Origin: Arthrobacter sp. CAU 1506
GTDB lineage: Bacteria; Actinomycetota; Actinomycetes; Actinomycetales; Micrococcaceae
Assembly: GCF_005047635.1 (NCBI RefSeq)
Contig: NZ_SUKC01000015.1
Coordinates: 40,385 to 104,384 of the forward strand
Length of the DNA: 64,000 nucleotides
Direction of reading: 5' to 3'
In this document: piece by piece, positions 18,101 to 25,571 of the stretch
Position numbering within the stretch: position 1 is the first letter of the stretch
Layout: every line of letters begins with the position of its first letter
Made by a program: the position numbers and the translations under genes
Notes under the pieces: generated by a model
Seen by the model: only the letters and a program-made list of their open reading frames with translations
Databases searched by the model: none
What the model was told of the DNA's origin: nothing

Positions 18101-20304
18101 AACCGCTCCACCACCAGCGTGCGGTCGTTGGGAACGTCGTTGGTGGCCTGCTGCTGTTCGGCCAGATAGGCCAGCAGGTTCCCCGCGGCCCAATCGTCCA
18201 GCCCGGCGCCCGCCAGCCGCTCGCGCGCCGGTTCTTCTGCCGCCCCCGAAAGTTCCCGGACAAAACGGCCCAGCGCCCGCCCCAGTTCCACCGGCCGGCC
18301 GAGTGAATCGCCCTTCCAGAACGGCAGCTTGCCGGGCTGCCCGAAGGCCGGCGAGACCAGCACCCGGTCGTAGGTGATGTCCTCGATCCGCCAGCTGGTC
18401 GCACCCAACGCGAAGACGTCGCCCACCCGGGACTCGTAGACCATCTCCTCGTCCAGCTCGCCGACCCGCCGGCCGCCGCGGTTCTTCTCGTCCTCGGACC
18501 CCACCAGATAGACGCCGAACAGCCCGCGGTCCGGAATCGTGCCGCCGGAGGTCACGGCCAGCCGCTGGGCGCCCGGGCGACCGGTGATGGTCCCGGCCAG
18601 CCGGTCCCAGACAATGCGCGGGCGTAGTTCGGCAAACTCATCGCTGGGGTAGCGCCCCGCCAGCAAGTCCAGAGTGGCCTCGTAGGCGGAGCGCGGAAGC
18701 GTGGCGAAGGGCGCGGATTTGCGCACGACGTCGAACCATTCCTCCACATCGACGGCACCGAGCGCTGTGGCCGCTACCGTCTGCTGGGCGAGGATGTCCA
18801 GCGGATTGGCCGGAATGAACAGCGGCTCGATTCGACCGGCGAGCATCCGCTCCACCGTGACCGTGGTGTTGACCAAATCCTGCCGGTGTTTGGGAAACAG
18901 CACGCCCTGGGAGGTTTCACCGACTTGGTGCCCGGCACGTCCCACCCGCTGCAGGCCGCTAGCGACCGACTGCGGTGATTCCACCTGCACCACCAGGTCC
19001 ACGGCGCCCATGTCGATGCCCAGTTCCAGGCTGGAGGTGGCCACCACGCAGCGCAGCCGGCCGGTCTTGAGGTCGTCTTCGATCTCGGCGCGGGCCTCCT
19101 TGCTGACCGAGCCGTGATGGGCGCGCGCAAGGATGGTGTCCGCGCCGGACATCGACCCGGCCTGCGCCATGATCTGGGCCGGCGGCTTGGTCTGTGTGCC
19201 CGTGCCCATGCCGGTGCCCGTTCCGGTGCCCGTTCCGGTGCCCATGTCCGTGCCGGTGCCCGAGCCGACACCCGGGCCCTGGCTGGGGGCTGCGTCCCAG
19301 ACATCATCGCCGGCGAGAGAGAGGGTTTGGCGTTCGCTCCAGATTTCGTTGAACCGCGCGGTGAGCCGTTCGGCCAAGCGGCGGGAATTGGCGAAGACGA
19401 TGGTGGACTGGTTCTCGGCAATCAGGTCGACGATCTTCTCTTCGACGTGCGGCCAGATGGACGCGGGCTGCGCGCCGGGGCCGAGTTCTTCCTGGCTGGG
19501 CGAGGCCAGCGCCGTCATGTCCTCCACCGGGACCGTGACGGTCAGGTCCCACGATTTCTGCGCGGGCGGGGCAACAATCTCCACCGGGGCGTTGCCGCCC
19601 AGGAACCGGGCCACAGTGTCCAGCGGCTCCACCGTGGCGGAGAGGCCGATCCGCTGGGCCGGCCGGTTCAGCACGGCGTCCAGTCGTTCCAGCGTGACCG
19701 CCAGATGCGCGCCGCGTTTGGTCCCGGCCACGGCATGCACTTCATCGATGATCACGGTGTCCACCGAGGCGAGGGTCTCCCGTGCCTTGGACGTCAGCAT
19801 CAGGAACAGCGATTCCGGAGTGGTGATCAGGATGTCCGGCGGATGCGTGAGCAGCCGGCGGCGTTCGTTGGCCGGAGTGTCGCCGGAGCGGACGCCCACG
19901 CTGATGGACGGGGCGGGCATATCCAGCCGTTTGGCGGTCTGGGTGATGCCGATCAGCGGCGCCCGCAGGTTGCGCTCCACGTCCACGCCCAGCGCTTTCA
20001 GCGGAGAAATATAGAGCACACGGGTACCCCTGGATTCCGCCTGTCCTCGTCCCCGCTTGGGTGCAGGCTCCGGCACCTCCAGCGGAAGCGTCGGCTCTGC
20101 TTCCGCGGCGGCGATGAAGGTGTCCAGCGCCCAGAGGAAGGCGGCCAGCGTCTTTCCGGAACCAGTCGGCGCCACCACCAGGGCATGCGACCCGGCGGAG
20201 ATGGCATTCCACGCGCCGGCCTGCGCGTCGGTGGGCGCGTTGAAAGCGCCGGCGAACCACTCGCGGGTGGCCGGGCTGAAGCGTTCGAGCACAGACGTCG
20301 TCAT
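15151..20304 (-). CDS. lhr: large ATP-dependent DNA helicase Lhr with an in-frame repeat-derived insertion
   Basis: 1717 aa. SF2 motifs are present: Walker A VAPTGSGKT near residue 50, DEVHA for motif II, LSATVEP for motif III, and QRVGRAGHQVG for motif VI near residue 445. The winged-helix and Lhr core follow, then the long C-terminal domain of the bacterial long Lhr form. It is a 3'-5' helicase for DNA repair. The protein is about 150-200 residues longer than the mycobacterial form. Part of the excess is a low-complexity block with repeats of VVDQASAS and GSLLGAGAPPSTT (DNA 17014-17275), and another is a Gly-Thr repeat (19197-19272). Confidence 0.92.
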   Translation of the reverse strand: MTTSVLERFSPATREWFAGAFNAPTDAQAGAWNAISAGSHALVVAPTGSGKTLAAFLWALDTFIAAAEAEPTLPLEVPEPAPKRGRGQAESRGTRVLYISPLKALGVDVERNLRAPLIGITQTAKRLDMPAPSISVGVRSGDTPANERRRLLTHPPDILITTPESLFLMLTSKARETLASVDTVIIDEVHAVAGTKRGAHLAVTLERLDAVLNRPAQRIGLSATVEPLDTVARFLGGNAPVEIVAPPAQKSWDLTVTVPVEDMTALASPSQEELGPGAQPASIWPHVEEKIVDLIAENQSTIVFANSRRLAERLTARFNEIWSERQTLSLAGDDVWDAAPSQGPGVGSGTGTDMGTGTGTGTGTGMGTGTQTKPPAQIMAQAGSMSGADTILARAHHGSVSKEARAEIEDDLKTGRLRCVVATSSLELGIDMGAVDLVVQVESPQSVASGLQRVGRAGHQVGETSQGVLFPKHRQDLVNTTVTVERMLAGRIEPLFIPANPLDILAQQTVAATALGAVDVEEWFDVVRKSAPFATLPRSAYEATLDLLAGRYPSDEFAELRPRIVWDRLAGTITGRPGAQRLAVTSGGTIPDRGLFGVYLVGSEDEKNRGGRRVGELDEEMVYESRVGDVFALGATSWRIEDITYDRVLVSPAFGQPGKLPFWKGDSLGRPVELGRALGRFVRELSGAAEEPARERLAGAGLDDWAAGNLLAYLAEQQQATNDVPNDRTLVVERFHDELGDWRVVLHSPFGMPVHAPWALAVGARLHQRYGLDGSAMAADDGIVLRVPMMEDEPPGAELFLFDPEELDQIVTAEVGGSALFASRFRECAARALLLPRQNPGKRSPLWQQRQRSAQLLDVARKYPTFPIILETVRECLQDVYDLPALKDIAAGIERRELRLVETTTQQPSPFARSLLFGYVASFLYEGDSPLAERRAAALSLDPGLLNDLLGRAELRELLDEGIIAQTELELQRLTEDRKVKGAEGIADLLRLLGPLTTAEIAARVQPPTPVVDQASASERAETGSLLGAGAPPSTTDDADPVVDQASASHPVVDQASASNLVVDQASASERVETGSLLGAGAPPSTTEDSDAPPSTTDDAAAISHVEPLLAELAKANRALKVGVAGVERWAAVEDAARLRDALGVPLPVGVPLAFIEPVADPLGDLVSRYARTHGPFTAAECARRLGLGPAVVHTALQRLLKDGRVVEGEFRPGGAPDADDGGASGNAATVDGDRAVTLAPDQRQTEWCDVEVLRKIRRRSLAALRREVEPVDPATYGRFLPAWQNVGAKLRGLDGVVTVVDQLSGVPIPASAWEPLILASRVSDYAPSMLDELTATGEILIAGAGSMPGNDGWISLHLADTAPLTLHPQSDFEPSVLQYELLNALSGAGGYGGAYFFRQLSDVLAANGTQPGDDAVVSALWDLLWAGRITNDTFAPVRTLLAGGTTAHRQRNAPPRARSARLGRMGRMHGLGGAGLRPGAGAGASSGTGLPRMAPPNAAGRWSLLPAPEADPTVRAHATAELLLDRYGVVTRGSVAAESVPGGFGLMYKVLGKLEETGRCRRGYFIEHLGAAQFAVSPTVDRLRSFSRDAQLGEQPPTAVALAATDPANPYGAALAWPAQESGHRPGRKAGALVVLVDGELALYSERGGKTLLAFTEDEESLALCGRALVQVIRRGAADKMAVEKVNGGPILDTPLARALMDAGFYSTPRGLRFRA
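17014..17275. repeat. dispersed palindromic repeat array inserted in frame within lhr
   Basis: Two near-identical units of about 79 bp (17044-17122 and 17197-17275) begin with GGTGGTCGA and end with TCGACCACC, so each has inverted ends. A partial left copy starts at 17014. Between the full units, two extra copies of the right part (GCTGGCGCTCGCTTGGTCGA) are stacked. On the lhr strand the array reads as VVDQASAS repeats without any stop codon. Elements ending in GGTGGTC/GACCACC look like dispersed intergenic repeats of Micrococcales genomes. No other copy was seen in this window. Confidence 0.75.
19197..19272. repeat. degenerate 12-bp/6-bp tandem repeat in lhr encoding Gly-Thr repeats
   Basis: Repeats of CCGGTGCCCGTT and variants encode alternating Gly-Thr between helicase motifs near residue 350 of Lhr. 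This is a flexible low-complexity linker, probably from replication slippage. Confidence 0.7.
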
Positions 20305-20368
20305 ACCGATGGTCTGAGCCTAACCCCCGGCGCCGACAGCGTGCAGTTCCGCGGCAGCGGAACGGGGG

Positions 20369-21025
20369 CTACGGGGCCTGGAACGTGCCCACCGTCATCA
20401 GCACCACTGAATCATCCGAGCAGCCGACGGTTTCCTGCTCGGCGATCAGCGAGTCCTTGCGGTTCGGCGGGTAGATCTTCACACCGGCCACGTCGGTCAG
20501 GCCGCATTCGTCGCCGTAGTTCTGTGCATTCGTCTGGCGCAGCTGTGCCGCGGCGGTGCCGCCCGGCGCCACCGTGACGGTGACCGTTTTGGCCGCGGAG
20601 TCCCGGTCGGCCGGAGCGCCGACCTGTTTGCCCTTGGCGTCGACGTAGGAGACGCCGGGGTAGCCCGCCAGGGTGCAGGACGAGTCGCCGGTGTTGGTGA
20701 GCACCAGCGTCCGGTAGACGCTGCCGGCGGCGCCGGCGCCCGGTTCTGTTTTGATGGAAGCGGCCAGCTGGCCGGCGCTGCAGGAACTGTCACCGTCACC
20801 GGCGCTGCTGCTGGTCTCCGGTGCCGCGGCGGTGCTTTCGCTGCCGGTGGCGCTTTCGGTCTCCGGGGCCGGTGCAGCGGACGACGGCGGTGCGCTGTCC
20901 TCGGGACCGGCGGACGCCGGCGCAGCGCCGGGCTCCTGACCCGGTTGGCCGCAGCCAGCCAGCAGCAGGGCGGAGCCAACGAAGAGGGCCGCGGCGGCCG
21001 GCCTCAGCCGGAAACGATTCATCAT
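20369..21025 (-). CDS. DUF4232 lipoprotein
   Basis: 218 aa from the ATG at 21025 (MMNRFRL). A signal peptide ends in the lipobox LLAGC, followed by a long Ser/Ala/Pro/Glu linker typical of actinobacterial surface lipoproteins. The C-terminal domain (about 130 residues) with LTNTGDSSCTLAGYPGVSYV matches DUF4232. It is predicted to be anchored on the outer face of the membrane. Function is unknown. Confidence 0.8.
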   Translation of the reverse strand: MMNRFRLRPAAAALFVGSALLLAGCGQPGQEPGAAPASAGPEDSAPPSSAAPAPETESATGSESTAAAPETSSSAGDGDSSCSAGQLAASIKTEPGAGAAGSVYRTLVLTNTGDSSCTLAGYPGVSYVDAKGKQVGAPADRDSAAKTVTVTVAPGGTAAAQLRQTNAQNYGDECGLTDVAGVKIYPPNRKDSLIAEQETVGCSDDSVVLMTVGTFQAP

Positions 21026-21105
21026 GCTCACATTAAACACCGCCGGCCGGTGGTCTGTCCGCAGTGAACATCCCACCGGCCGGTAGCGGCCCCGGATCGG
21101 GAAGA

Positions 21106-21834
21106 TCAGCCCTTCTGGCGTGTCCGGGCCAGCGCGGTCACGCCCGCTGCCAGCCCCAGCACGCCGGCACCGAGCCCGGTCCAGCCAGCGATCGCCGCCG
21201 CGCTAATGCCCGACCCCTCGGCGCCCGGCGCTCCGGTGGCCTCGGCACCAGCGGAGGCACCGCCGTCGTGCTCTCCGTGGCCGTCTGCGGCGGCTTCGCC
21301 GATCACGAACGAAGGAGCCGGGGATTCCAGATCATGCGGGTCTTGGCCCTCGGCGGGGAGTTCGGCCCAATTCGTCTCGCCCTTCTCGCAGGTCTGCAGG
21401 ACGGGGAAGGCCAGGGTTTCGCCGGCGGTCTCGGGCAGCAGCACCTGCAGTTGGAGTGTGTCGCGCAGCCCGTCGGCCACCGGTTCCTTGGCGGTGAAGA
21501 CAACTTGGCTGACCCGCTCGGTGACGGTGGCGCCGCTGGCCAGGGTCTTCGGTGTATCCAGGGTTTCGCTGACCTTCTCAACGTCCCAGCCGGGGTGCAC
21601 GGTGGGCGTGGCGTCCACCAGCTGTTCGGGCAGCGAGATGCCGATCTTGGTGGTCGGAGAGCCCTCGCAGCCGTGGGCGAAGGCGAAGGTCAGCACCGAG
21701 CTGCCGCCGGCGGCGTTGTCCTCCGGCGTCACGTGGACGTGCGCTGAGGCCGCGCCGGCGCCGACGGCCAGCAGGCCGGCAGTGGCCCCGGCGGCAAGGG
21801 CGGTGCGGACGGTAATGCGGTTGATGGTTTTCAC
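21106..21834 (-). CDS. YcnI-like (DUF1775) exported protein with C-terminal TM anchor
   Basis: 242 aa from GTG 21834; the longer ORF start would precede the signal peptide. The signal sequence ends at ASA, so the mature N-terminus would be HVHVTPE, the His-rich start seen in YcnI copper-binding proteins. A His-rich patch DGHGEHDGG precedes a C-terminal helix and basic tail, a sortase-free membrane anchor. In Bacillus ycnI sits in a copper operon. A role in copper handling at the cell surface is the likely function. Confidence 0.8.
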   Translation of the reverse strand: MKTINRITVRTALAAGATAGLLAVGAGAASAHVHVTPEDNAAGGSSVLTFAFAHGCEGSPTTKIGISLPEQLVDATPTVHPGWDVEKVSETLDTPKTLASGATVTERVSQVVFTAKEPVADGLRDTLQLQVLLPETAGETLAFPVLQTCEKGETNWAELPAEGQDPHDLESPAPSFVIGEAAADGHGEHDGGASAGAEATGAPGAEGSGISAAAIAGWTGLGAGVLGLAAGVTALARTRQKG

Positions 21835-21907
21835 TAGGGTGCCTTTCAGGGGGCGCTGGGCAGGTTGCAGCCACAGCACCGGAAGAAGTGGGAATTCACA
21901 TCGGGGG

Positions 21908-22537
21908 TTAGCCCGGAAGCGGAATGTTCACTCCCGCCGGCGGTCCCCGCAGCGGCACCAGTCTGACCAGATACGCGGTGTGCAGCGGCAGCGGACCCTG
22001 GGTGTTGATCGGCAGGGACACGCGGACGGGCGCCGCGATGGCGGTAGGCAGTTGGACCAGCGGCCGCAGCCAGCCGGCCAGCGCCCACAGGGCAGCCTCG
22101 CCGCGAGCCAGCATCAGCGCGGTCAGCATGGTCGCCAGCACGTGGGCGGCAAGCATGCCCGGCGAGTTGCCGGTGTGCGCCGACGCGGACACGCAGTCGA
22201 GCGCCACTGCCGCGTGCCCGGCATGGCCAAGGTGGCCGGCATGGCCGGCGTGTTCGGCCAGCGGGCTGGCCGGCGCGCACTGGACCGTTCCGAAGAGTTC
22301 AAAGGCCTGGTGCAGCGCCAGCTGACCGAAGGACAACACCGCCAGGACGGTGGCCGGCCCCAGCCGGCGCCCGGCCAGCACCATGACCGGCAGCCAGGTG
22401 AGCGCGCCCAGTGCCAGTACGACGGCGGCGGGCGGCATGGCGCCGCCGGCGGCGGTGTGTGCGCCGGCGGCGAGGCAGAGCACGGCGGCGGCGACGACGG
22501 CCGACCGGCCGAAGCGCAGCGCGCTACCCATGGTCAT
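21908..22537 (-). CDS. membrane protein with His-rich loop, possible metal handling
   Basis: 209 aa with four to five hydrophobic segments. One extracellular or cytosolic loop carries a HAGHAGHLGHAGHAA repeat, a putative metal-binding patch. It lies between rlmH (4-bp overlap) and the YcnI-like gene and is read in the same direction, so a shared role with YcnI in copper handling is plausible. No named family is recognised. Confidence 0.6.
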   Translation of the reverse strand: MTMGSALRFGRSAVVAAAVLCLAAGAHTAAGGAMPPAAVVLALGALTWLPVMVLAGRRLGPATVLAVLSFGQLALHQAFELFGTVQCAPASPLAEHAGHAGHLGHAGHAAVALDCVSASAHTGNSPGMLAAHVLATMLTALMLARGEAALWALAGWLRPLVQLPTAIAAPVRVSLPINTQGPLPLHTAYLVRLVPLRGPPAGVNIPLPG

Positions 22538-23001
22538 TCATGGTGGTAGGGCCGCCCGCCGGCGATCTCCTGGGCCCGGTAGAGCTGCTCGATCAGGATC
22601 AGCCGGACCAGTTGGTGCGGAAAGACCAGTTTGGACAGGGACCAGACAAAGTCTGCGCGGCGGTGGATCGAGTCGTCCACGCCGTACGCACCGCCGATGA
22701 TCAGGGTGACATTGCGCGAGCTGTCCAAGGGCTGCTGCAAGGTGCGGGCCAGCGTGGGCGAATCGATGTTCTTGCCGCGCTCGTCCAGCAGGACGACGAA
22801 GTCGTTGGCATGCTTGCCGGCGAGCTTGGCCAGCAGGGTTTCGGATTCTTCCCGGCGCGCGGCGTCATGTTCCCGGGAGGAGTGCGGGATGGGCTGCCAG
22901 CTGACGTCGAACGGCTTCTTCATCCGCTTTTCGTAGCGGTCGATTCCCTCCGCCACCCATGACTCGTGCTTGCGTCCGATGGTGAGGATGCGCAGGCTCA
23001 T
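22534..23001 (-). CDS. rlmH: 23S rRNA (pseudouridine1915-N3)-methyltransferase RlmH
   Basis: 155 aa, the standard length. The SPOUT knot region is seen in LIIGGAYGVDDS and the C-terminal LVRLILIEQLYRAQEI; LDERGKNIDSPTLA is also conserved. It methylates the pseudouridine at position 1915 of helix 69 in the 70S ribosome. It overlaps both neighbours by 4 bp, which places it in an operon with a thioesterase upstream and a His-rich membrane protein downstream. Confidence 0.92.
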   Translation of the reverse strand: MSLRILTIGRKHESWVAEGIDRYEKRMKKPFDVSWQPIPHSSREHDAARREESETLLAKLAGKHANDFVVLLDERGKNIDSPTLARTLQQPLDSSRNVTLIIGGAYGVDDSIHRRADFVWSLSKLVFPHQLVRLILIEQLYRAQEIAGGRPYHHE

Positions 23002-23840
23002 CCGTCGGCTGCCGGGAACTTACGGACGGTCAGGATTTGCGCGGCGCGGCCCACCGGACCCTGCTCATCGAACAGTTCGGTATCGGTCATGCCCACCCCT
23101 CCGGAGCCAAAGGTGACCCGGGTGTCCAAGCCGGTCCAGTCTCCGTGCGGTTGGCGGAACAAGTGGATGGTCAGGTCCAGGTTGGGGAACATGTATTCGC
23201 GCGGGTCCTGCCGCACGGCAACCCCGTTCGCGGTGTCCACAATGCTGACGAAGCGGGCCAGCGGGTGGATGTCCTCGCCCAGGACCAACGGGTGCAACGG
23301 CCGCGCCCACACCGTTCGGTTGCCGGGCCCGCCGTCTGCGACCGTGCGGAACTCCGTGGCACGGATGAACCCGCCGTCCCAGACGCTCTGCATCGGCGCC
23401 GGCGGGCAACCTTCCGGCCGCGGCAAGCCTTGATGCGCGGGACCGGCGACGGCTGCGGTATCGCCGGCGAGCTGCCGCCAAACCTGGGCGCGGATGGCGG
23501 CGCGGCCCTGCGCCATGAAGGTGGCCTCCAGCAGTTCGATCGTCCGGCCGGGACGAAGCACCCGGGTATGGATCTCGAACTCGCCGCCGTGGATGATGCC
23601 CAGGATCTCGAAGTTGAGCCGGCTCATCACCATTTCGGCGCGGGGGTGGTTGCGCAGAAGCTCGTGCACCATCAGCCCGGAAGCCGGGGCCATGTGCTGC
23701 TCGTGGTCGTTCCACGCGCCCTGGGAATGCAGCGTGGAATGAAAGCGTCCGCCGTCCAGACGGACGTAGTAAGCGTCCGGGACCGCACTCCCGTCGGCAC
23801 CCAAGTGCTCGACGGCGGCTGTGGCAGTGGAATCGACCAT
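22998..23840 (-). CDS. double-hotdog acyl-CoA thioesterase-like protein
   Basis: 280 aa. The N-terminal half contains a hotdog segment (FHSTLHSQGAWNDHEQHMAP) and the C-terminal half contains DLTIHLFRQPHGDWTGLDTR, which is the TesB-like second hotdog. The ATG at 23840 is the first Met of the frame. It probably hydrolyses an acyl-CoA in the cytoplasm. Substrate cannot be predicted. Confidence 0.75.
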   Translation of the reverse strand: MVDSTATAAVEHLGADGSAVPDAYYVRLDGGRFHSTLHSQGAWNDHEQHMAPASGLMVHELLRNHPRAEMVMSRLNFEILGIIHGGEFEIHTRVLRPGRTIELLEATFMAQGRAAIRAQVWRQLAGDTAAVAGPAHQGLPRPEGCPPAPMQSVWDGGFIRATEFRTVADGGPGNRTVWARPLHPLVLGEDIHPLARFVSIVDTANGVAVRQDPREYMFPNLDLTIHLFRQPHGDWTGLDTRVTFGSGGVGMTDTELFDEQGPVGRAAQILTVRKFPAADG

Positions 23841-23880
23841 GCCACCACTCTAACTAAATCCCCAGGCACCTAAGGCCGCC

Positions 23881-23955
23881 CGGGATCCCAAGGCCCCGAT
23901 GGCCCCGGGATCTCTAGGCCCCGATGGCCCCGGGATCCCAGGCCCCGATGGGCGC
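23881..23955. repeat. three tandem 25-bp repeats
   Basis: The unit is CGGGATCCC-(A)AGGCCCCGATGGCCC, present three times with small changes (CTCTAGG in the second, a one-base gap in the third). It lies between the thioesterase start and the stop of the 522-aa protein. The repeat would read as collagen-like Gly-Pro-X in two frames, but 25 bp is not a multiple of three, so it cannot keep one frame. Confidence 0.85.
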
Positions 23956-23994
23956 CCGGGCTCTGTCGTCGATGAGGACCCGGGCTCAACCGTC

Positions 23995-25563
23995 TCAGCG
24001 CTGGTCCTTTGGACGGGGATCGGCCGGGGTCGCCGGGGCCACAGGTTCGGCCGGCGGTGCCCAGTCCAGGATGGCCGGCACACCGATGACGGCTTCGCAG
24101 TTGACCGGCGTGGGCTCTGTGGGCGGTGCCGGTGGATCCTCGTCGTCCTCTTCCGCTTGGTCCACGGCGTCCTGGTAGTCCTGCCTCGCTCGGCGGTAGT
24201 CCTGCTCTGCTGCAACGTTGTCCGCTTCGCATGCTGCCAGGGCATTGCGGTAATTGGCCCGCGCGTTGTCCCGCCGGGAGAAGAAGGCCGAGCGTTCGGC
24301 CAACGCCTGTTGGTAAACGTCATATTCCTTCCAGTAGTCGTCCCACTGCGCCGCGATCTTGTCCCAGGCCTTGTTCACCTTCGCCACGGTGGCGGCATAG
24401 TCCTTGTACTCCTTAACCTCCCGCTGGTATCGGGCGTACGCGGCCCAGTAGTCCAGCACGCTTTGCTGCCACTTTTCGACGCCGGTGGCGAGTTTCTCCT
24501 CCGCGGCGTGAGTACGTTCCCGGTTGGCGGCCGCAGCCTCCTCGGCGTCGTAAGGCACCGGAGCCATTCCGGTGAAAGCCCAGCCGCAGCCCGGTCCCGC
24601 GGCGTCTTCGGCCAGCACCCTGACCTTGCTGGAGGTGGCGGGCTGGGCCACCGGGCTCTTGGGAGGTTTGGGCACCTTTCGGGCCTCCGGCATCAGCGGC
24701 CAGACCGGATAGCTCGGCTCAGCCGCCGGATGTGCAGCTTTGACCTTCAGTTTTGGGGCGGGCATCGGCACGGCCTGGTAGCCGGCGTCTGCCGGTACCT
24801 GCGGCGGTGAGACAGCGCGGATGGCCACTGTACTGGTGCGGGTGAAGGGCTTGTAGTCCTCCGTTGACCAGGGGGAGCGGGCGGCGTCGTCGGCGTCGGA
24901 CTTCTGGTCGGCGCAGACGCCATTGAGCGTCCCGGTGAGTTTTTTGTCGAGCTGTCCGGCCAGCTTCCGCAGCCGTTCATCGGCCTTGCCCACCAAAAAG
25001 GTCAGCACGTCCCCGCGCCGGAACGTGACCACCTGCATGGTGCGCCCGCTCTTGGTTGTGTAATCCCGATGCGCCTCGACACCCGGGGTGTCCAGGTCCT
25101 CGCCATCGACGTCGACCGAGCTTCCGGCACAGTCGGACGCGTTGTCCAGCAGTTCAACCATTGCTTCGGCGCCGAGGCCGGCGGTGTAGGCCGCGCTGAC
25201 CACCTGAACGCTGACTTTGCCCGCCTTGAAGGAACGGGCCAGCGCGACGGACGGAGCAGCGCCGATGTCGCACGAGTAGGGCACCGGCAGCGCCACCGCG
25301 CTCTGCAGCGGGCCGTCCGGCTTCCATTTTTCCGGGGGGTCCTCCAGCAGCGCGGTCAGCGAGGTGGACGCCGGGCTGTCCGCGAGCACGGCGCTGATTG
25401 CCACCGGGGTCGCAGCCTCGGCCACCGCGGGCGCCGGGTCGCGGGGGAGGACCATGGGCATGCCGGACATCTGCAGTGCCACCAGTCCGGAGGCGGTGAC
25501 GGACGTCAGGCAGAGGACGCCGGTGGCGAGGGCAACAGCCGGATGCTTCTCGAAGATGGACAT
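23995..25563 (-). CDS. membrane-anchored protein with acidic coiled coil, partner of the PBP
   Basis: 522 aa. An N-terminal hydrophobic helix (residues 9-31) anchors it. A folded region with two Cys (YSCDIG, DCAGSS) follows to about residue 240, then a Pro-rich linker. A long helical segment from about 350 to 470 is full of Tyr, Glu and Arg (KWQQSVLDYWAAYARYQREV). The C-terminus is Pro/Glu-rich. It starts 8 bp after the PBP gene and is probably co-transcribed with it. No family is recognised. It could position or regulate the PBP in the cell wall; that is inference. Confidence 0.65.
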   Translation of the reverse strand: MSIFEKHPAVALATGVLCLTSVTASGLVALQMSGMPMVLPRDPAPAVAEAATPVAISAVLADSPASTSLTALLEDPPEKWKPDGPLQSAVALPVPYSCDIGAAPSVALARSFKAGKVSVQVVSAAYTAGLGAEAMVELLDNASDCAGSSVDVDGEDLDTPGVEAHRDYTTKSGRTMQVVTFRRGDVLTFLVGKADERLRKLAGQLDKKLTGTLNGVCADQKSDADDAARSPWSTEDYKPFTRTSTVAIRAVSPPQVPADAGYQAVPMPAPKLKVKAAHPAAEPSYPVWPLMPEARKVPKPPKSPVAQPATSSKVRVLAEDAAGPGCGWAFTGMAPVPYDAEEAAAANRERTHAAEEKLATGVEKWQQSVLDYWAAYARYQREVKEYKDYAATVAKVNKAWDKIAAQWDDYWKEYDVYQQALAERSAFFSRRDNARANYRNALAACEADNVAAEQDYRRARQDYQDAVDQAEEDDEDPPAPPTEPTPVNCEAVIGVPAILDWAPPAEPVAPATPADPRPKDQR

Positions 25564-25571
25564 CGGGGCTC

